64,000 nt of DNA, taken from positions 992,001-1,056,000 of the forward strand of contig NW_025408685.1 in the NCBI RefSeq assembly GCF_020360975.1, given 5' to 3'. The DNA comes from Hirsutella rhossiliensis (taxonomy: Eukaryota; Ascomycota; Sordariomycetes; Hypocreales; Ophiocordycipitaceae). Shown here one piece after another: positions 1 to 9,723 of this stretch. The stretch's first letter is position 1, and every line of letters begins with the position of its first letter. The position numbers and the translations under genes are program-made. The notes under the pieces were generated by a model that was given only the letters and a program-made list of their open reading frames with translations, searched no databases and was not told the DNA's origin.

Positions 1-34
1 AGGCAACCGAGCTAAGGCCAGGGCGCTGAAGCAA

Positions 35-3000
35 TTGGGGTTAGACACTTGGGAGGGGAGCGGACACCGTGGCCACGGGGAAGTTCACCTTTTCTTGTCG
101 ACAGCGTGCAAGCGGAATCCAAGACCCTTGCTGCTAGCGGAGACGGACATTCCGTCCCACAATCGACTCCAAAGCTCTGGCCAGCCTCAACGATGTCATG
201 AGACCATCGAATACAGCTTACCGATGAACGACGAGAATGGTTCTCTGAAATATGCTTGCCTGGCTGCTGGCGTCCATTATCGCATACTGTTTCCTTTCTC
301 AGACGTCGTATGTCTATTCACCGACGATCTTGGCGGCATCGCAGATGCAGTTCAGCAGATCTCGCGTTGGATCGACAAAGGACAGCCCTCTACGCCTTAT
401 ATTCTACCCCATATCCTTCTGGTTACAGAGAAGGAACTAGGTGTACACGAGTATACCGAGTTCCAAGATCTTTTGCGGTCTCAAAACTCCATGGATCCCT
501 ACAACCGTTGCAAGAAAATCCGCCTCGTAGGTCTTTCTACATGGGTAAGGCTAAGAAGAAGCCGAACCTATCATCATACTAGCTGGGATCAATTCAAGAA
601 CGAGCTATATAGCTCTGTCATTGACATGCAGAAATCGCGTGGTTGCAATCACATGTTGTTCTCTGCGACGCACCTCGCACGCCTTGTGCACTGCGCCGCC
701 AAACAGCAATTAAGTCAACTAGAGCCATTCGACTTCGTAAGAAGCTCTCGCTCAAATAACACGGTGCCCGAGAAACTATCGACCTATTTGAAAGACTTCC
801 TCGGGAGATTTGATTCTCTAGAGAATCTGAAGAATTTCGCCATACCGGTCCTGGCCTCCAGCTTCATACTGGATCAGTATGTACCGCGAATGCATGGTAA
901 GCCTTTATTATGTCGCTCCCCAAGGCTGTTTCACGGTTTGCGCCTGAGCTAAGCGATACCCCTAGCCTTTAAGCCACAATTGATCTTTGCCGCATTGTAC
1001 AGGCAAACATGCATCAGTGTATGCAGGGAGGCTGTTCTTGCTCATCAAAATTCCTTGCATCTGGTTTTACCTTCTTCGTTCGCCACTCTTGTGGAAAAAG
1101 AGCTACTCTCTCAATTTGAATCGTACCTGTCTTATGGCAAGCCTGCTGCAACTTTCCATCGCGAGCAACTGGCGCGGTTTCGACAAGACTGGATACGGTT
1201 TTATTCCGAAGATACATGTTTCAGCTGTCTCTTTCGGCGTCCGATGTACAAGCTACCTTGTGGTCACCTCGTGTGCCTGAATTGCCTGAAGGTCTTTGGC
1301 CATAAAGATGACAGCAAGCTATACCTTTACTCTTGTCTCTTGTGTGGGATGGACAGCTTAGGTTTTCGAATAACGATCAAACCAGACACAGCATCAGTCC
1401 GTGTTCTGAGCATAGATGGGGGAGGGACTCGTGCGCGCATACCTTTAACCTTCCTCCAGGAAATACATAACTCCGTCAGGCTGCCATACCCGTCCAAAAC
1501 CACTTCGAGGTTGCCTACGGAACTAGCTCAGGTACAGTACTGCCGTTCTACCGCTCGCGCAACAGAAGCTTATCAAACCAGGGGCCATCAGCGTTTGCGG
1601 ACTTTTCATCAACGGTTGGCCAATAGAAGATTGCATAGCTTCTTCTGAAGCGATAGCGAAGTTAGCCTTCAGGCCTCGGGTGTGTCTCAACTTCCTCTAG
1701 CATGGCTTCCTCCTATTCGTGTCTTTTGGCAGATTCTGCTATCCCTAGCATATGACTGCAGGTATCCTGCTCGAGGACTAGAGAAAGCATTGCAACAGCT
1801 TTTCGGCACGAAGCGCGGCATTTTAGATCAATCAGCAGCAACGGAGATGGGACAGTTTGTTGGCATGCCAGTAACAGCAACTGGCGATGCCAGTACATAT
1901 ATCGTTACCAACTATAACGGTGTTGGGAACAGTGATGAAAGGGCCGGTACGTTCGTTCCTAGTGTACGGCGCCGCGGATCGATCCGCGCTTGGCGCTGAT
2001 CTCATCGCCTATAGGGTATCGGAATATTCAGCCGGCAGCCGGTATCAGCGGCGTTCCTCTTTGGAAATTGTAACAAACAATGCCATCCTCTACCGCACGA
2101 TGAATGCTAACATTTTGAGTAGTCTTCGAGGCAGCACAGCCGCTCCCTTGTAAGTAGTTCCAGCGAAGCCATGTTCTGCTGCTGATTGGTCCAGCTATTT
2201 TTCGCCCCAGCTCATAGAAGGCTTTGGCAATGTCCAAGATGGAGGGTTGGCATACAACAACCCCACGTCTATGGCTTACGAAGAATCTAAAAGATTGTTC
2301 CTGATTCTCGGACCAGCATAGTGGTTTCCCTCTCGACTGGTTCTGCAAGGCCGAAGGAGTCACAACCATCTACTACGCGGCGCTCATTGCTCGACTTCGT
2401 TCTCAACAGGGGGCCTCAAGTCCTATCTCGCCGTTTGATGGAGGATTCCTGCTTCGCCAGACTCTTCCGAGCATTTGTGAAGCAAAGCGAGCTTCTTGGC
2501 CATCGAAATATGGATCATGAGGGAGAGCTATTTCGATTTAATCTTGAGTTCGAAGGTCGCGGGCCGAGATTGGACAACGTCACAGGGCTAGAGGAACTTG
2601 GACGAAGCGCGAAGGAATCTATCCGCAAGTCGCCAGAGCTAACGAGGCTGTCCCTTTGCATTCGTGCAGAGCTGTTTTTCTTTGAGCTAGACTATATGCC
2701 TCGGCTGCTGAACGGGTTCTACGAATGCGTGGGTCATCTGCATTGTCGCCTGCCCCCCGGAACGCCAGCATTCAACACCTTTCTGGATCAACTTGATCGC
2801 GCTTCAGCAACTTTCAAAATTGCGGGTGCGGTCCTCGCCGTCAGTTCTCAGGGCCGCGATCTAACTGACCGAGGAGCCTATTTCCGTCAAGAGATCAGGT
2901 TTCGGGTGTCTGGGCGGCGGGTTCCCTTTAAGATTATGTTGAGGGAGGGGCATGTGGGGGACAATCACATAAGCGGCTCCCCCTTTACTATTGACTGGCT

Positions 3001-3154
3001 CAACCAGGCGCAAAGGCTTGATGCCTGCTTTGGCTCGGCCGATCATCGTCCGAAAAGGAAACGAGATTGGGAAGCGGCGAGGGAAATGCCTAAGCGACAG
3101 AAAAGGGGAAAATGCGAGCGATATGTGACTGGTACTTCGCCACTCTTCATGTAA
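35..3154 (+). CDS. RING-type zinc finger / patatin-like phospholipase (PLP), frame-broken
   Basis: Likely lipid acyl hydrolase of the fungal multidomain patatin family. The first exon (to about 876) holds the N-terminal region typical of these proteins (SDVVCLFTDDLGG). An intron at 877-1002 restores frame into a RING-like cluster at 1218-1365 (CFSC, CGHLVCLNC, CLLC). The patatin fold follows: nucleotide/oxyanion loop IDGGGTRA (canonical DGGGxRG, here Gly to Ala), nucleophile elbow GTSSG near 1515-1530, and catalytic Asp in DGGLAYNNP near 2233. A 50-bp intron at 1532-1581 splits the elbow codon. Frame breaks lie near 1490, 1675 and 2300; the last two are absent from the right-arm copy. The C-terminal region runs to the TAA at 3152-3154. 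The true start may lie upstream of the window. Patatin identity is firm; whether this copy is functional is open. Confidence 0.85.
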
Positions 3155-3512
3155 CCTTATTTTGCGGGAAAGTATACGTCTGAAAACGTGCTATATTCCT
3201 TAATCATCGTCACTGTCAACGTAATATAACCCTCTCAGTATCCTTCTTTCCATACCCTCAGCATTTCCGTGTCGGGAGGTTGCGATAAACCTTCGAAAAC
3301 AAAGTCGATCCCGGAGAAGATTGTCTGAATCGTACGGGTTGCTATCATGTCGACGCCGTATGTAAGGGTGGTACAAGCCTACAAAGTGTTTACATGCAGG
3401 AGCGATTTAAAGAAGGGTTACAGATGCCTTATTGGGCGTCGAGAAATTCTGTGCGTCCACTTATCATTGCAAACACAGCTGAGCTCTTCATTGTCTTGAT
3501 CACTCAGTGGTG
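3155..3512. other. Intergenic region between convergent genes
   Basis: The PLP gene and the basic/coiled-coil gene converge here. I see no credible coding segment; the same sequence is conserved in the other arm at about 62109-62468. Confidence 0.5.
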
Positions 3513-4246
3513 CTACGGAGACTCTAGTGTGTGGCGTTTGAGCTCCTGCAACGCCGGCAGGGACTTATCCAGCTCCAAAAGATATGTGGAGATGACGGTT
3601 TTGAGCGAAACTATCAAATCCGTTTGATCTTGAATCTGCATCTCAAGAGTTCGCTGGCTTGCCCTTAGTTGATGATTCTCCTCCTCCGCTATTTCTCTGC
3701 ACCGACATTCTTCAGAGACCTTTTGACTGAGGACTTGAGTTTGAAGACAAAGCCTATTTTTCTCCTCTTGCAGTAGATCTATTGCCGTCTGAAAGCTAGG
3801 AGCTGAACTTGATGACTATACCAGTGTTACGTATGGGGAGACCGGGAGGGAAACGCAGCATACTGTAGCCTGGGACTCAGCTTCGAAGCCTTGGGCGGTC
3901 GAGAATATTGCTTCGAATGTGTGGCCGACTTCCCTTGAGAGCAGGCGGTAGGTGCTTATAGAATGATCGCTCAAGTTCTTCAAGAATATTCGGGACAAAT
4001 ACGGCTTATCGGGAAGGATGCTCCAAGAATAGAAATCCTTCTCTCTAGGGATAAGACGAACTTCTGAAGGCTCAGTTCTGATGCCCAACCTATCGACTGA
4101 AAAAGTGTTAGCGTTCTGTGAAAAGGGTTTCTTGGCGGGCTTACGAATATGTGCCGACAGTCTTTCTCGACACTGGTCCCTTTCCGCCTGCGCTCAGCGT
4201 TGCTATGGCGCACAGAACTCATGATCTTCTGCGCGGCACTGAACAC
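3513..4246 (-). CDS. Basic-region / coiled-coil protein, family member 1 (left copy)
   Basis: Function unknown. Read on the minus strand, exon 1 encodes a basic, bZIP-like N-terminus (HSNAERRR...DQCRERLSAHI). An intron (donor GTAAGC, acceptor TTTTTCAG) joins it to a conserved core, EVRLIPREKDFYSW, then HSISTYRLLSREVGHTFEA. A second short intron leads into a Leu/Glu/Gln-rich coiled coil ending at 3513. A paralogue at 25903-26628 shares the core (VRLVPSKNDSYSW; HSISACRQIEELVGHRFEA) and the first intron at the same phase, so the gene model is real. This copy has lost one G in the basic region compared with the right copy, which breaks the frame there. It could be a transcriptional regulator, but the basic segment is short and unproven as a DNA-binding domain. 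Confidence 0.72.
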
Positions 4247-4479
4247 CTGACACTAAAGCTTCAAGTCCAGCTGCACGAGACCAGGAGAATAGGGTAGCAG
4301 GCCTCATAATGGCCGTTGAGGAGGTTGCAGCACAGGTTCTATAGCCGCTTTTTCCTACCGGGGAGCCAGATGTAGCTGCGGGTGTAGCTTAGCGGAGTAA
4401 CACGCAAGAGTGATGACGCCTCCAGGCTTACCGCTTACGTGGTATTCCACGGAGGAGGACGTCTGCAAAGCAGGGCAGT

Positions 4480-4635
4480 ATGATTCGTGAGGAGAAGGTA
4501 TACTTTCTACTTCGTTTCTTGCGATTTGACCCACTTAGACCAAAGAGATCTGTTGCCAACCGGCAATACCCTCCCGTATATCCTCCAGAATTGGACGAGA
4601 TGATGGCAAAAATGCATTCGATTGTAGCCAAGTAA
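4480..4635 (+). CDS. Small ORF (about 50 aa), possibly a terminal exon
   Basis: From ATG 4480 the frame encodes a basic, proline-rich peptide (KVYFLLRFLRF, then PPVYPPELDEMM) ending with TAA at 4633-4635. That is about 5 bp from the convergent stop codon of the ferric reductase at 4640. It is preserved in both arms (60985-61140 on the other). It may be the last exon of a spliced gene starting upstream, between 4250 and 4480, where I could not build a convincing first exon. No family recognised. Confidence 0.33.
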   Translation: MIREEKVYFLLRFLRFDPLRPKRSVANRQYPPVYPPELDEMMAKMHSIVAK

Positions 4636-4639
4636 TATA

Positions 4640-6444
4640 CTAGCCAAAATATCGACTTCTTTCATCTAAAGTCGCTGCTCTCTCGACTGTGAGGCTTCTC
4701 AACTGCCGCCCGCTTGCTAGTGCATTCAAGCCGATCGTTCTGCCTTGTAGTGGTTGAAAATCCATTTCCCTAATAGTAATTCGATGGGATGAAGCGCTTG
4801 CAACCTCTTTTACTTTGTCTCTCACCCGTCTACTAGAAGAGACAAGGACAAGCGTCGTGCTCCTAGTATGGTCCTCGGAGGCTGTGAAATAGCTTTTCAT
4901 AGGATCATGAAAAGCATCAGGATCCGTCAATATTTTCTGAAAATCTGGAGCTCCTGGAAGAATGGCTACGCGGCCGACGTTTTCTGTCGAACGCCGGCCA
5001 TCTTCGTGAACTAGAACCTTCATCCTCTGCGATATGGTTAGTTTTGCTCCCAGTCCTGTGATAACTACTTGCCTTTGCTGATAAGTCTTTGTCCAAGGCT
5101 TCGTTGAAGAGATCCAGTATGTGAGAAGGATCTGAAAGAATCAGTCTCGTTCGAACCGGAGTGATTCAAGCATACCTGAGGCTCGTTTCATCCAAACGAC
5201 CCGTATCTGGCGAGTGCGGCTTGTTGCAAAGGCACGTGCCATTTCCTCGAGACAGGTAAACATAGATAAAACACCGAAACCTTCTGCAATCATAACCACT
5301 ATGTTGAACTTCTCATGGTATCCGGGCCCCATGTGGCCCCGTAAAAAAGACTCGTCGCTCAGCGTATGCGCTCTCGTTCGCCACAAGACTATGCCAGAGC
5401 TTCTGGCTTAGGCCACGATGAGGCTCAACGAGCATCTCGAGATTTGAACGTTCCTCGCTCCACCAATATCGTGATACTGTATAAGGATGACTTGACCAAA
5501 ACTGCACACTTGGGATCCAAACGTTGATGTATTGTCCTGCCGCAACTCTTAGCGGCTGTGAGACACGGACTACCATATAGATGGAGCCATCTAGTCGTTT
5601 CAGAAACGCACGCGGCGAGGGCATATGTAGATTGGTGTTCCGCCAGAGTATCCGAATATAATAGCCTATATTGATAGAGCAGATGGCTCCTCCGTAAACG
5701 TACAATGGCATACGTTCAAACCTAGCAACCGAAAAGGTGTGATCAACGATGCCGACTATAAGAATCAGAGCGACAGACTGGTGAAGTCGAAGATGGAGCT
5801 CGAAGGGAAGGGCGACTTTAAGCAGTGACGCGAAAGCAAGCAGAAGGAACGAAAATGCAGCCTAAAAAGTATCAGCACTTGTTCTTTCAGGCGAGAAGTG
5901 ACCCGACGAGAGTTTAGGGTTCAGACAAGAAGCTTCTTAATATCTACCCAACTGTTGATGTCGAATTGCGTCCCTTTGCCCACCATTGTAACGCCGTGGA
6001 AAGGAACAGGCCAAATGAAACTGCACCTGAGACACGGTGAGCCTTTTGTAACTGGCGAGTGACAAACCCAACATATCTGCGATGAATGAGTGGTGCAAAG
6101 AAAGATACAGCGGCATCAGGTTGACGACTGAGAGACGACCCGCTCTAGATGCAGCTTCACTCGGTGAAGCGAGTGATAATACTTGACCCCTTTGTGGTAG
6201 CCTCAAACGAAACCTTGCAAAAACGCATAAACCATTGACAGCAACATATGTAGTGTTGAGCAAGGCTGAAGACAAGAGCCATGGGCCCAGCATGCGATGT
6301 CGTTTCACCATCACACTGTAAGCAACCTTGTTCGCGACAGTCGCGGAGACGTCTGATACGCTTTCCTGCCGGCCGGTTAGAAACGACGAGGAGCAATACA
6401 AGGATGAGTGAGATGCAAGCGGCATAGGCTTCTGGTAAGTCCAT
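4640..6444 (-). CDS. Ferric-chelate reductase-like flavocytochrome (FRE), left copy
   Basis: Predicted integral-membrane metalloreductase of the FRE/NOX superfamily, moving electrons from NAD(P)H via FAD and heme to extracytoplasmic metal. The start ATG 6444 opens a hydrophobic N-terminus. The ferric-reductase transmembrane region has His residues suited to heme ligation (PLYLSLHHSFIADMLG; HRVSGAVSFGLFLFHG in the right copy; LHQSVALILIVGIVDHTF). The FAD-binding motif is HPYTVSRYW, followed by a nucleotide-binding GPHG. After short introns, one apparently GC-AG, comes the C-terminal part ending at 4640. An intron of about 65 bp separates the membrane region from the FAD half. Compared with the right copy this one keeps the HTFSVAR frame but has lost one C near 5328 and two bases near 6350, so neither arm is wholly open. 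It begins only about 50 bp after the pseudokinase stop. Confidence 0.85.
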
Positions 6445-6494
6445 TTTCTACGTGGACGGGGCAGGTAAGCTGGGCAGAATGGAGAAGACATCTT

Positions 6495-7610
6495 TTAAAT
6501 AAGCTTGAACTCGAAACGTCTCTGATTCGTGACCTCGGCCAGCTTGACCAGATCCAAAAGCGACTCCTCGCAAGCGATGTCATTTTTGAACCCACCAAGA
6601 AATGGATGCTTAATCACTTAGCCTGAGGTTTTGCTCTACCGGATGAGTGAAGACACGCACCTGGCAAAGCTCCGACGCAGTGCTAACCGAAGTTGTTGCA
6701 GCTACGAAGTCTGCCACTTTGTCGCGACTGAGCCAGCGCCGATCCTTAAGTCCCGGTCCCGGATCTTTTTGCAGAAACCAAAGCGTGACTGTTCTAAGAT
6801 CTTCCATGTTCCTTGAGGCAACGTCTCTATTCAGTTTCTCAAATTTCTCAGGGCTCGCTAATTGATCTCGTTAGCCACAGGGCGCCGCCGTTAGAAAACG
6901 GGTTGAGGTTCATGGTACGAAGCGGACCTGCGCACCTAGCTTGACGACGCCATTCTGGTTGAGAAGAACGTTTTGGTAGCTCAGCTGCCCATGGCCGAAT
7001 CCTTGACGCTCTAAATATGCCAGGCCATCTAGTGTCTGATGATGAAGTAAGCTACGCGACGGTTCGTCCGTAACGGGCGTACCTGACGAAGCAATGCAAC
7101 GGCTTGCAGCTCACTCGGGTAGGCTGGGCAGTTGACGAGTTGACGTAGCGAGATGGCCATTTCCTCAAACACGAGGTAGAAGCCACTAGGGGAATCGTTG
7201 AAGACTTCTAAGATGGACACGATATTTTTGTGATTGAAGTGGTAGTAAGCAAGAGGGGGCTGCCCCGTATCGACCGATGGGAATGATCTAATGTTAACAA
7301 CTCGGCGAGGTGACTTAGCGCTGATGGCAAGTGAGATATTCCCTTCAAAATCAAGGATCTTGTAAATCTCTCTGTAACTATCCCATGGCTTCCCAGTTTT
7401 GGCGCCAGGGATATTTCTCCCAGTCGGAGCTTCCTTATCGGTCGAGCTCGGCTCATCTCCCTTCAGCAGCGAGCGCCTATTCCAGTATGGAGAAGGTTTT
7501 GGGGCCTTGGTCTTATCCCTCTCGCCTTCCGTCATAGAAGGCGATTGGGGGGTATCGTGATTTGAGAAAAGGTGAGTAGATCGGCCACGGCGGTTCGTAT
7601 TCAAGTTCAT
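6495..7610 (-). CDS. Pseudokinase-like protein, left copy
   Basis: Protein-kinase fold without the catalytic residues. ATG 7610 precedes a polar tail, then an N-lobe. In the position of the VAIK lysine it has VVNIRSF. Then come a strand/hinge-like stretch (FYLVFEEMAISLRQLV), an intron, and a catalytic-loop equivalent HGQLSYQNVLLN, where canonical HRDxxxxN lacks the Asp. No DFG is visible. The C-lobe ends with a typical HPFLGG and a charged tail to the TAA at 6495-6497. At least three short introns are needed. The left copy is open through the C-terminus, whereas the right copy has lost one T after GAGTCGCTTT. It sits between FRE (tandem, 50 bp downstream) and DUF3723 (divergent, about 200 bp). 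A likely scaffold or sensor rather than an enzyme; this is inference. Confidence 0.75.
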
Positions 7611-7739
7611 GGCTGTTTCTAAGCTCGCACCACCTTGTTCGGGGTCGAGGGATAGCAAAGACTGTGTTAAAAAGTGTTCGCGTTGCAGCAAATTCTGGCT
7701 CCGTTTAGGCCCACTCGAGGCAAGATAAGTAAAAAAAAC

Positions 7740-9381
7740 GTAAAATCTGCTTATAGCCCAGATCTATGCGCTGTCCCACCACCCGAAACAGCATTCACCA
7801 AGGTGCTTCATCATGCCGCGAAATCGTCCCTCATCCAGGTAGACACGTCGATGAATGCCGCAAGCGAGACAACGAAGTTTATCGTCAAATCCGCTTTTAC
7901 AGGCAGAAAACGACGAAGAAGGAGTATCAGCTTGTCTCGAACAGCTCTCTTCTAACCACGCACGGAGGTGCGCAAAGAGGCTGCTGAATCAACCAGCTCT
8001 GGCCGATGCCTTGGACGAGTTGCTCGACGTAGAAGGACTCCGATCAGCCTTCCTACTCAAGACTATGCATAAAGTTATCGCTTTGCAGTGCAGAGAGGTA
8101 TTTATCCGAGCTCCAGAGCCCAAAGCAGGCGTTGGCTGATGGGCAGCACAGGAAATTCTTAGCTATTTCGCCTGGATTAAACATTGCTTCTTCGAGACAA
8201 TAACTCAAGGCGATATAGATGCCTTGCAATCCCTAGATGAGTTTACAGTCCGGGCGTTAGAGCAGAAGTGTCCACGATACGGCGCGGAAGACAGGAAGGA
8301 GATTGAAAATCTGCTCACATCGGGCAAAATCTTCGCCACTAAGACTCCAGATTGGCGTCAGGAGTTGTTGTTAAGACTCTGCAACATGGAGCTCTTAATC
8401 CCTTCCTTGTTTACCTTCCATAACGATGTGAAGGTGCTCGAGTATTGCGCGCATTGTATGCGCCACTTGATCGACGTACCTAGAAAAAATGGGTCGATCA
8501 CCACAGAGCTAAGAGCTTCGTTCAAGCGAGATTTAACACAGTTCAAGGACGCTCGTGTTAATATGTGGCTGTACGCGAGGAAAAGACACCTTGAAATGCC
8601 TCTTGCACCCCGAAGGAATGATAAGGAGCTGCTTGCGAAAATTCGACCGCGGGTAGCAAAACGGGAAGACCTTATTCATTTTGCCAATTATGCCGCAGAA
8701 CTAGGGTTCTGGTCTGCTAAGATTCGGCACTGGACTGCCGGTCAAGCTTCGCATGTCGTGCAAGAGTTGAGCTCCGATCGCTTAGAAGAATCTGTTAAGC
8801 GGCCATTGCACCGATGTGGATTTCCAGACACAGCTTCCTTTAAGTTCGACAAAGCTCACCTCAACTTGGAGAGACTTAATAAGGCAGGACCAGAACTGGA
8901 CACTTTTCACGTTCTGAGATCGGTGTTATATGCGTTCTTCATCCATACAGGTGCTACCCCAGAGGCTTTGTCTATTTGTGAGACTCAGGTCGCCGTCTCA
9001 TCGCCTCACCAGAGGGGAGAGCCGCGTCAAGGGGGAAAAAGCCGCCAAGAAGAGTCCCAAGATTGCAGTCGTATGCGGACAGAGATGGTGGAGTTCCATC
9101 AGCTTATGGATGATGGTACGTGGAAAGCGGATCCGGTTGGATGCTTTCTCGTGGAGGAGGCTACGAAAAGGGTGACAGCCGGCTATACCTTAATGGGGTG
9201 CGATACATCCTCCGGGCAGCCAAGAGTGGAGTTCATCACGCCCACATCATGCCTCGAGAGCGCGCTTCGCTCAGGGATTGGTGTCATTTTTGTAAAGCCC
9301 ATGACTAGCTCGGGCATCACTGACGACCTTGTTTCCTATTGCGAAAGCCTATATGCACAACGACAGCTAGTATCTCTATAG
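7740..9381 (+). CDS. DUF3723 family protein, left copy
   Basis: Member of the fungal DUF3723 family, biochemical role unknown. It is often found in mobile or accessory regions of ascomycete genomes. Recognisable family segments are NEVYRQIRFYRQ, a helical stretch ending LLDVEGLRSAFLLKTMHKV, then after an intron at 8098-8151 (GAG/gtattt...cacag/GAA) EILSYFAWIKH, ENLLTSGKIF and LLIPSLFTFHNDVKVLEYCA. The second exon is open to TAG 9379-9381. The N-terminal start is unresolved because a homopolymer near 7908 is one A shorter than in the right copy and breaks the frame. The intact second exon (385 codons) makes this the better copy for the C-terminal half. A solo LTR follows 15 bp after the stop. 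Confidence 0.82.
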
Positions 9382-9396
9382 AGAGCAAGAGAGGGG

Positions 9397-9572
9397 TCAC
9401 GCGCTTAAAGACCTGGCATGGCCCATCTGAAACCGAAGTGGGGATCGCGACGCGACCTATATAAGGACGAGGGGATAACCACAGCCCGCTGGAGGGGCTC
9501 TTTAAAGATCAACAATTGAATCAATCGCCCCCGGTCTTCACGCTCTGTTTAGTTGTACTTGTGCATCTTACA
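9397..9572 (-). mobile_element. Solo LTR, family C (TGTAAG...GTGACA), left copy
   Basis: On the minus strand it begins TGTAAGATGC and ends GCGCGTGA (the final CA is lost here but present in the right arm). It is flanked by a 5-bp duplication AGGGG (9392-9396 and 9573-9577). The same family occurs at 32893, 41105 and 56050. No internal retroelement region is present, so it is a solo LTR. The insertion predates the arm duplication because both arms share it with the same duplication. Confidence 0.8.
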
Positions 9573-9577
9573 AGGGG

Positions 9578-9723
9578 CTAAGCCTAGCATGCGGCAAATA
9601 TTTTCCCCAGCCCCGGGCGGCGAGGTCGTAAACCGAAGCCAAGTGTAATGGCCTTTGACCAGAGCTAGGCACCTTATTGTATTAGTCACCTGTGGATTAC
9701 GTGACTAATAGGGCCTGTATATA
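9578..9723. other. Intergenic, no gene seen
   Basis: Short stretch between the family-C LTR and the Fot1-like insertion. Identical in layout to the right arm at about 55907-56044. Nothing coding is visible. Confidence 0.5.

Noticed and set aside
4385..4440. tRNA-like stretch (TAGCTTAGCGGAG) near 4388
   Set aside because: Resembles an A box, but no matching B box, acceptor stem or cloverleaf could be formed.
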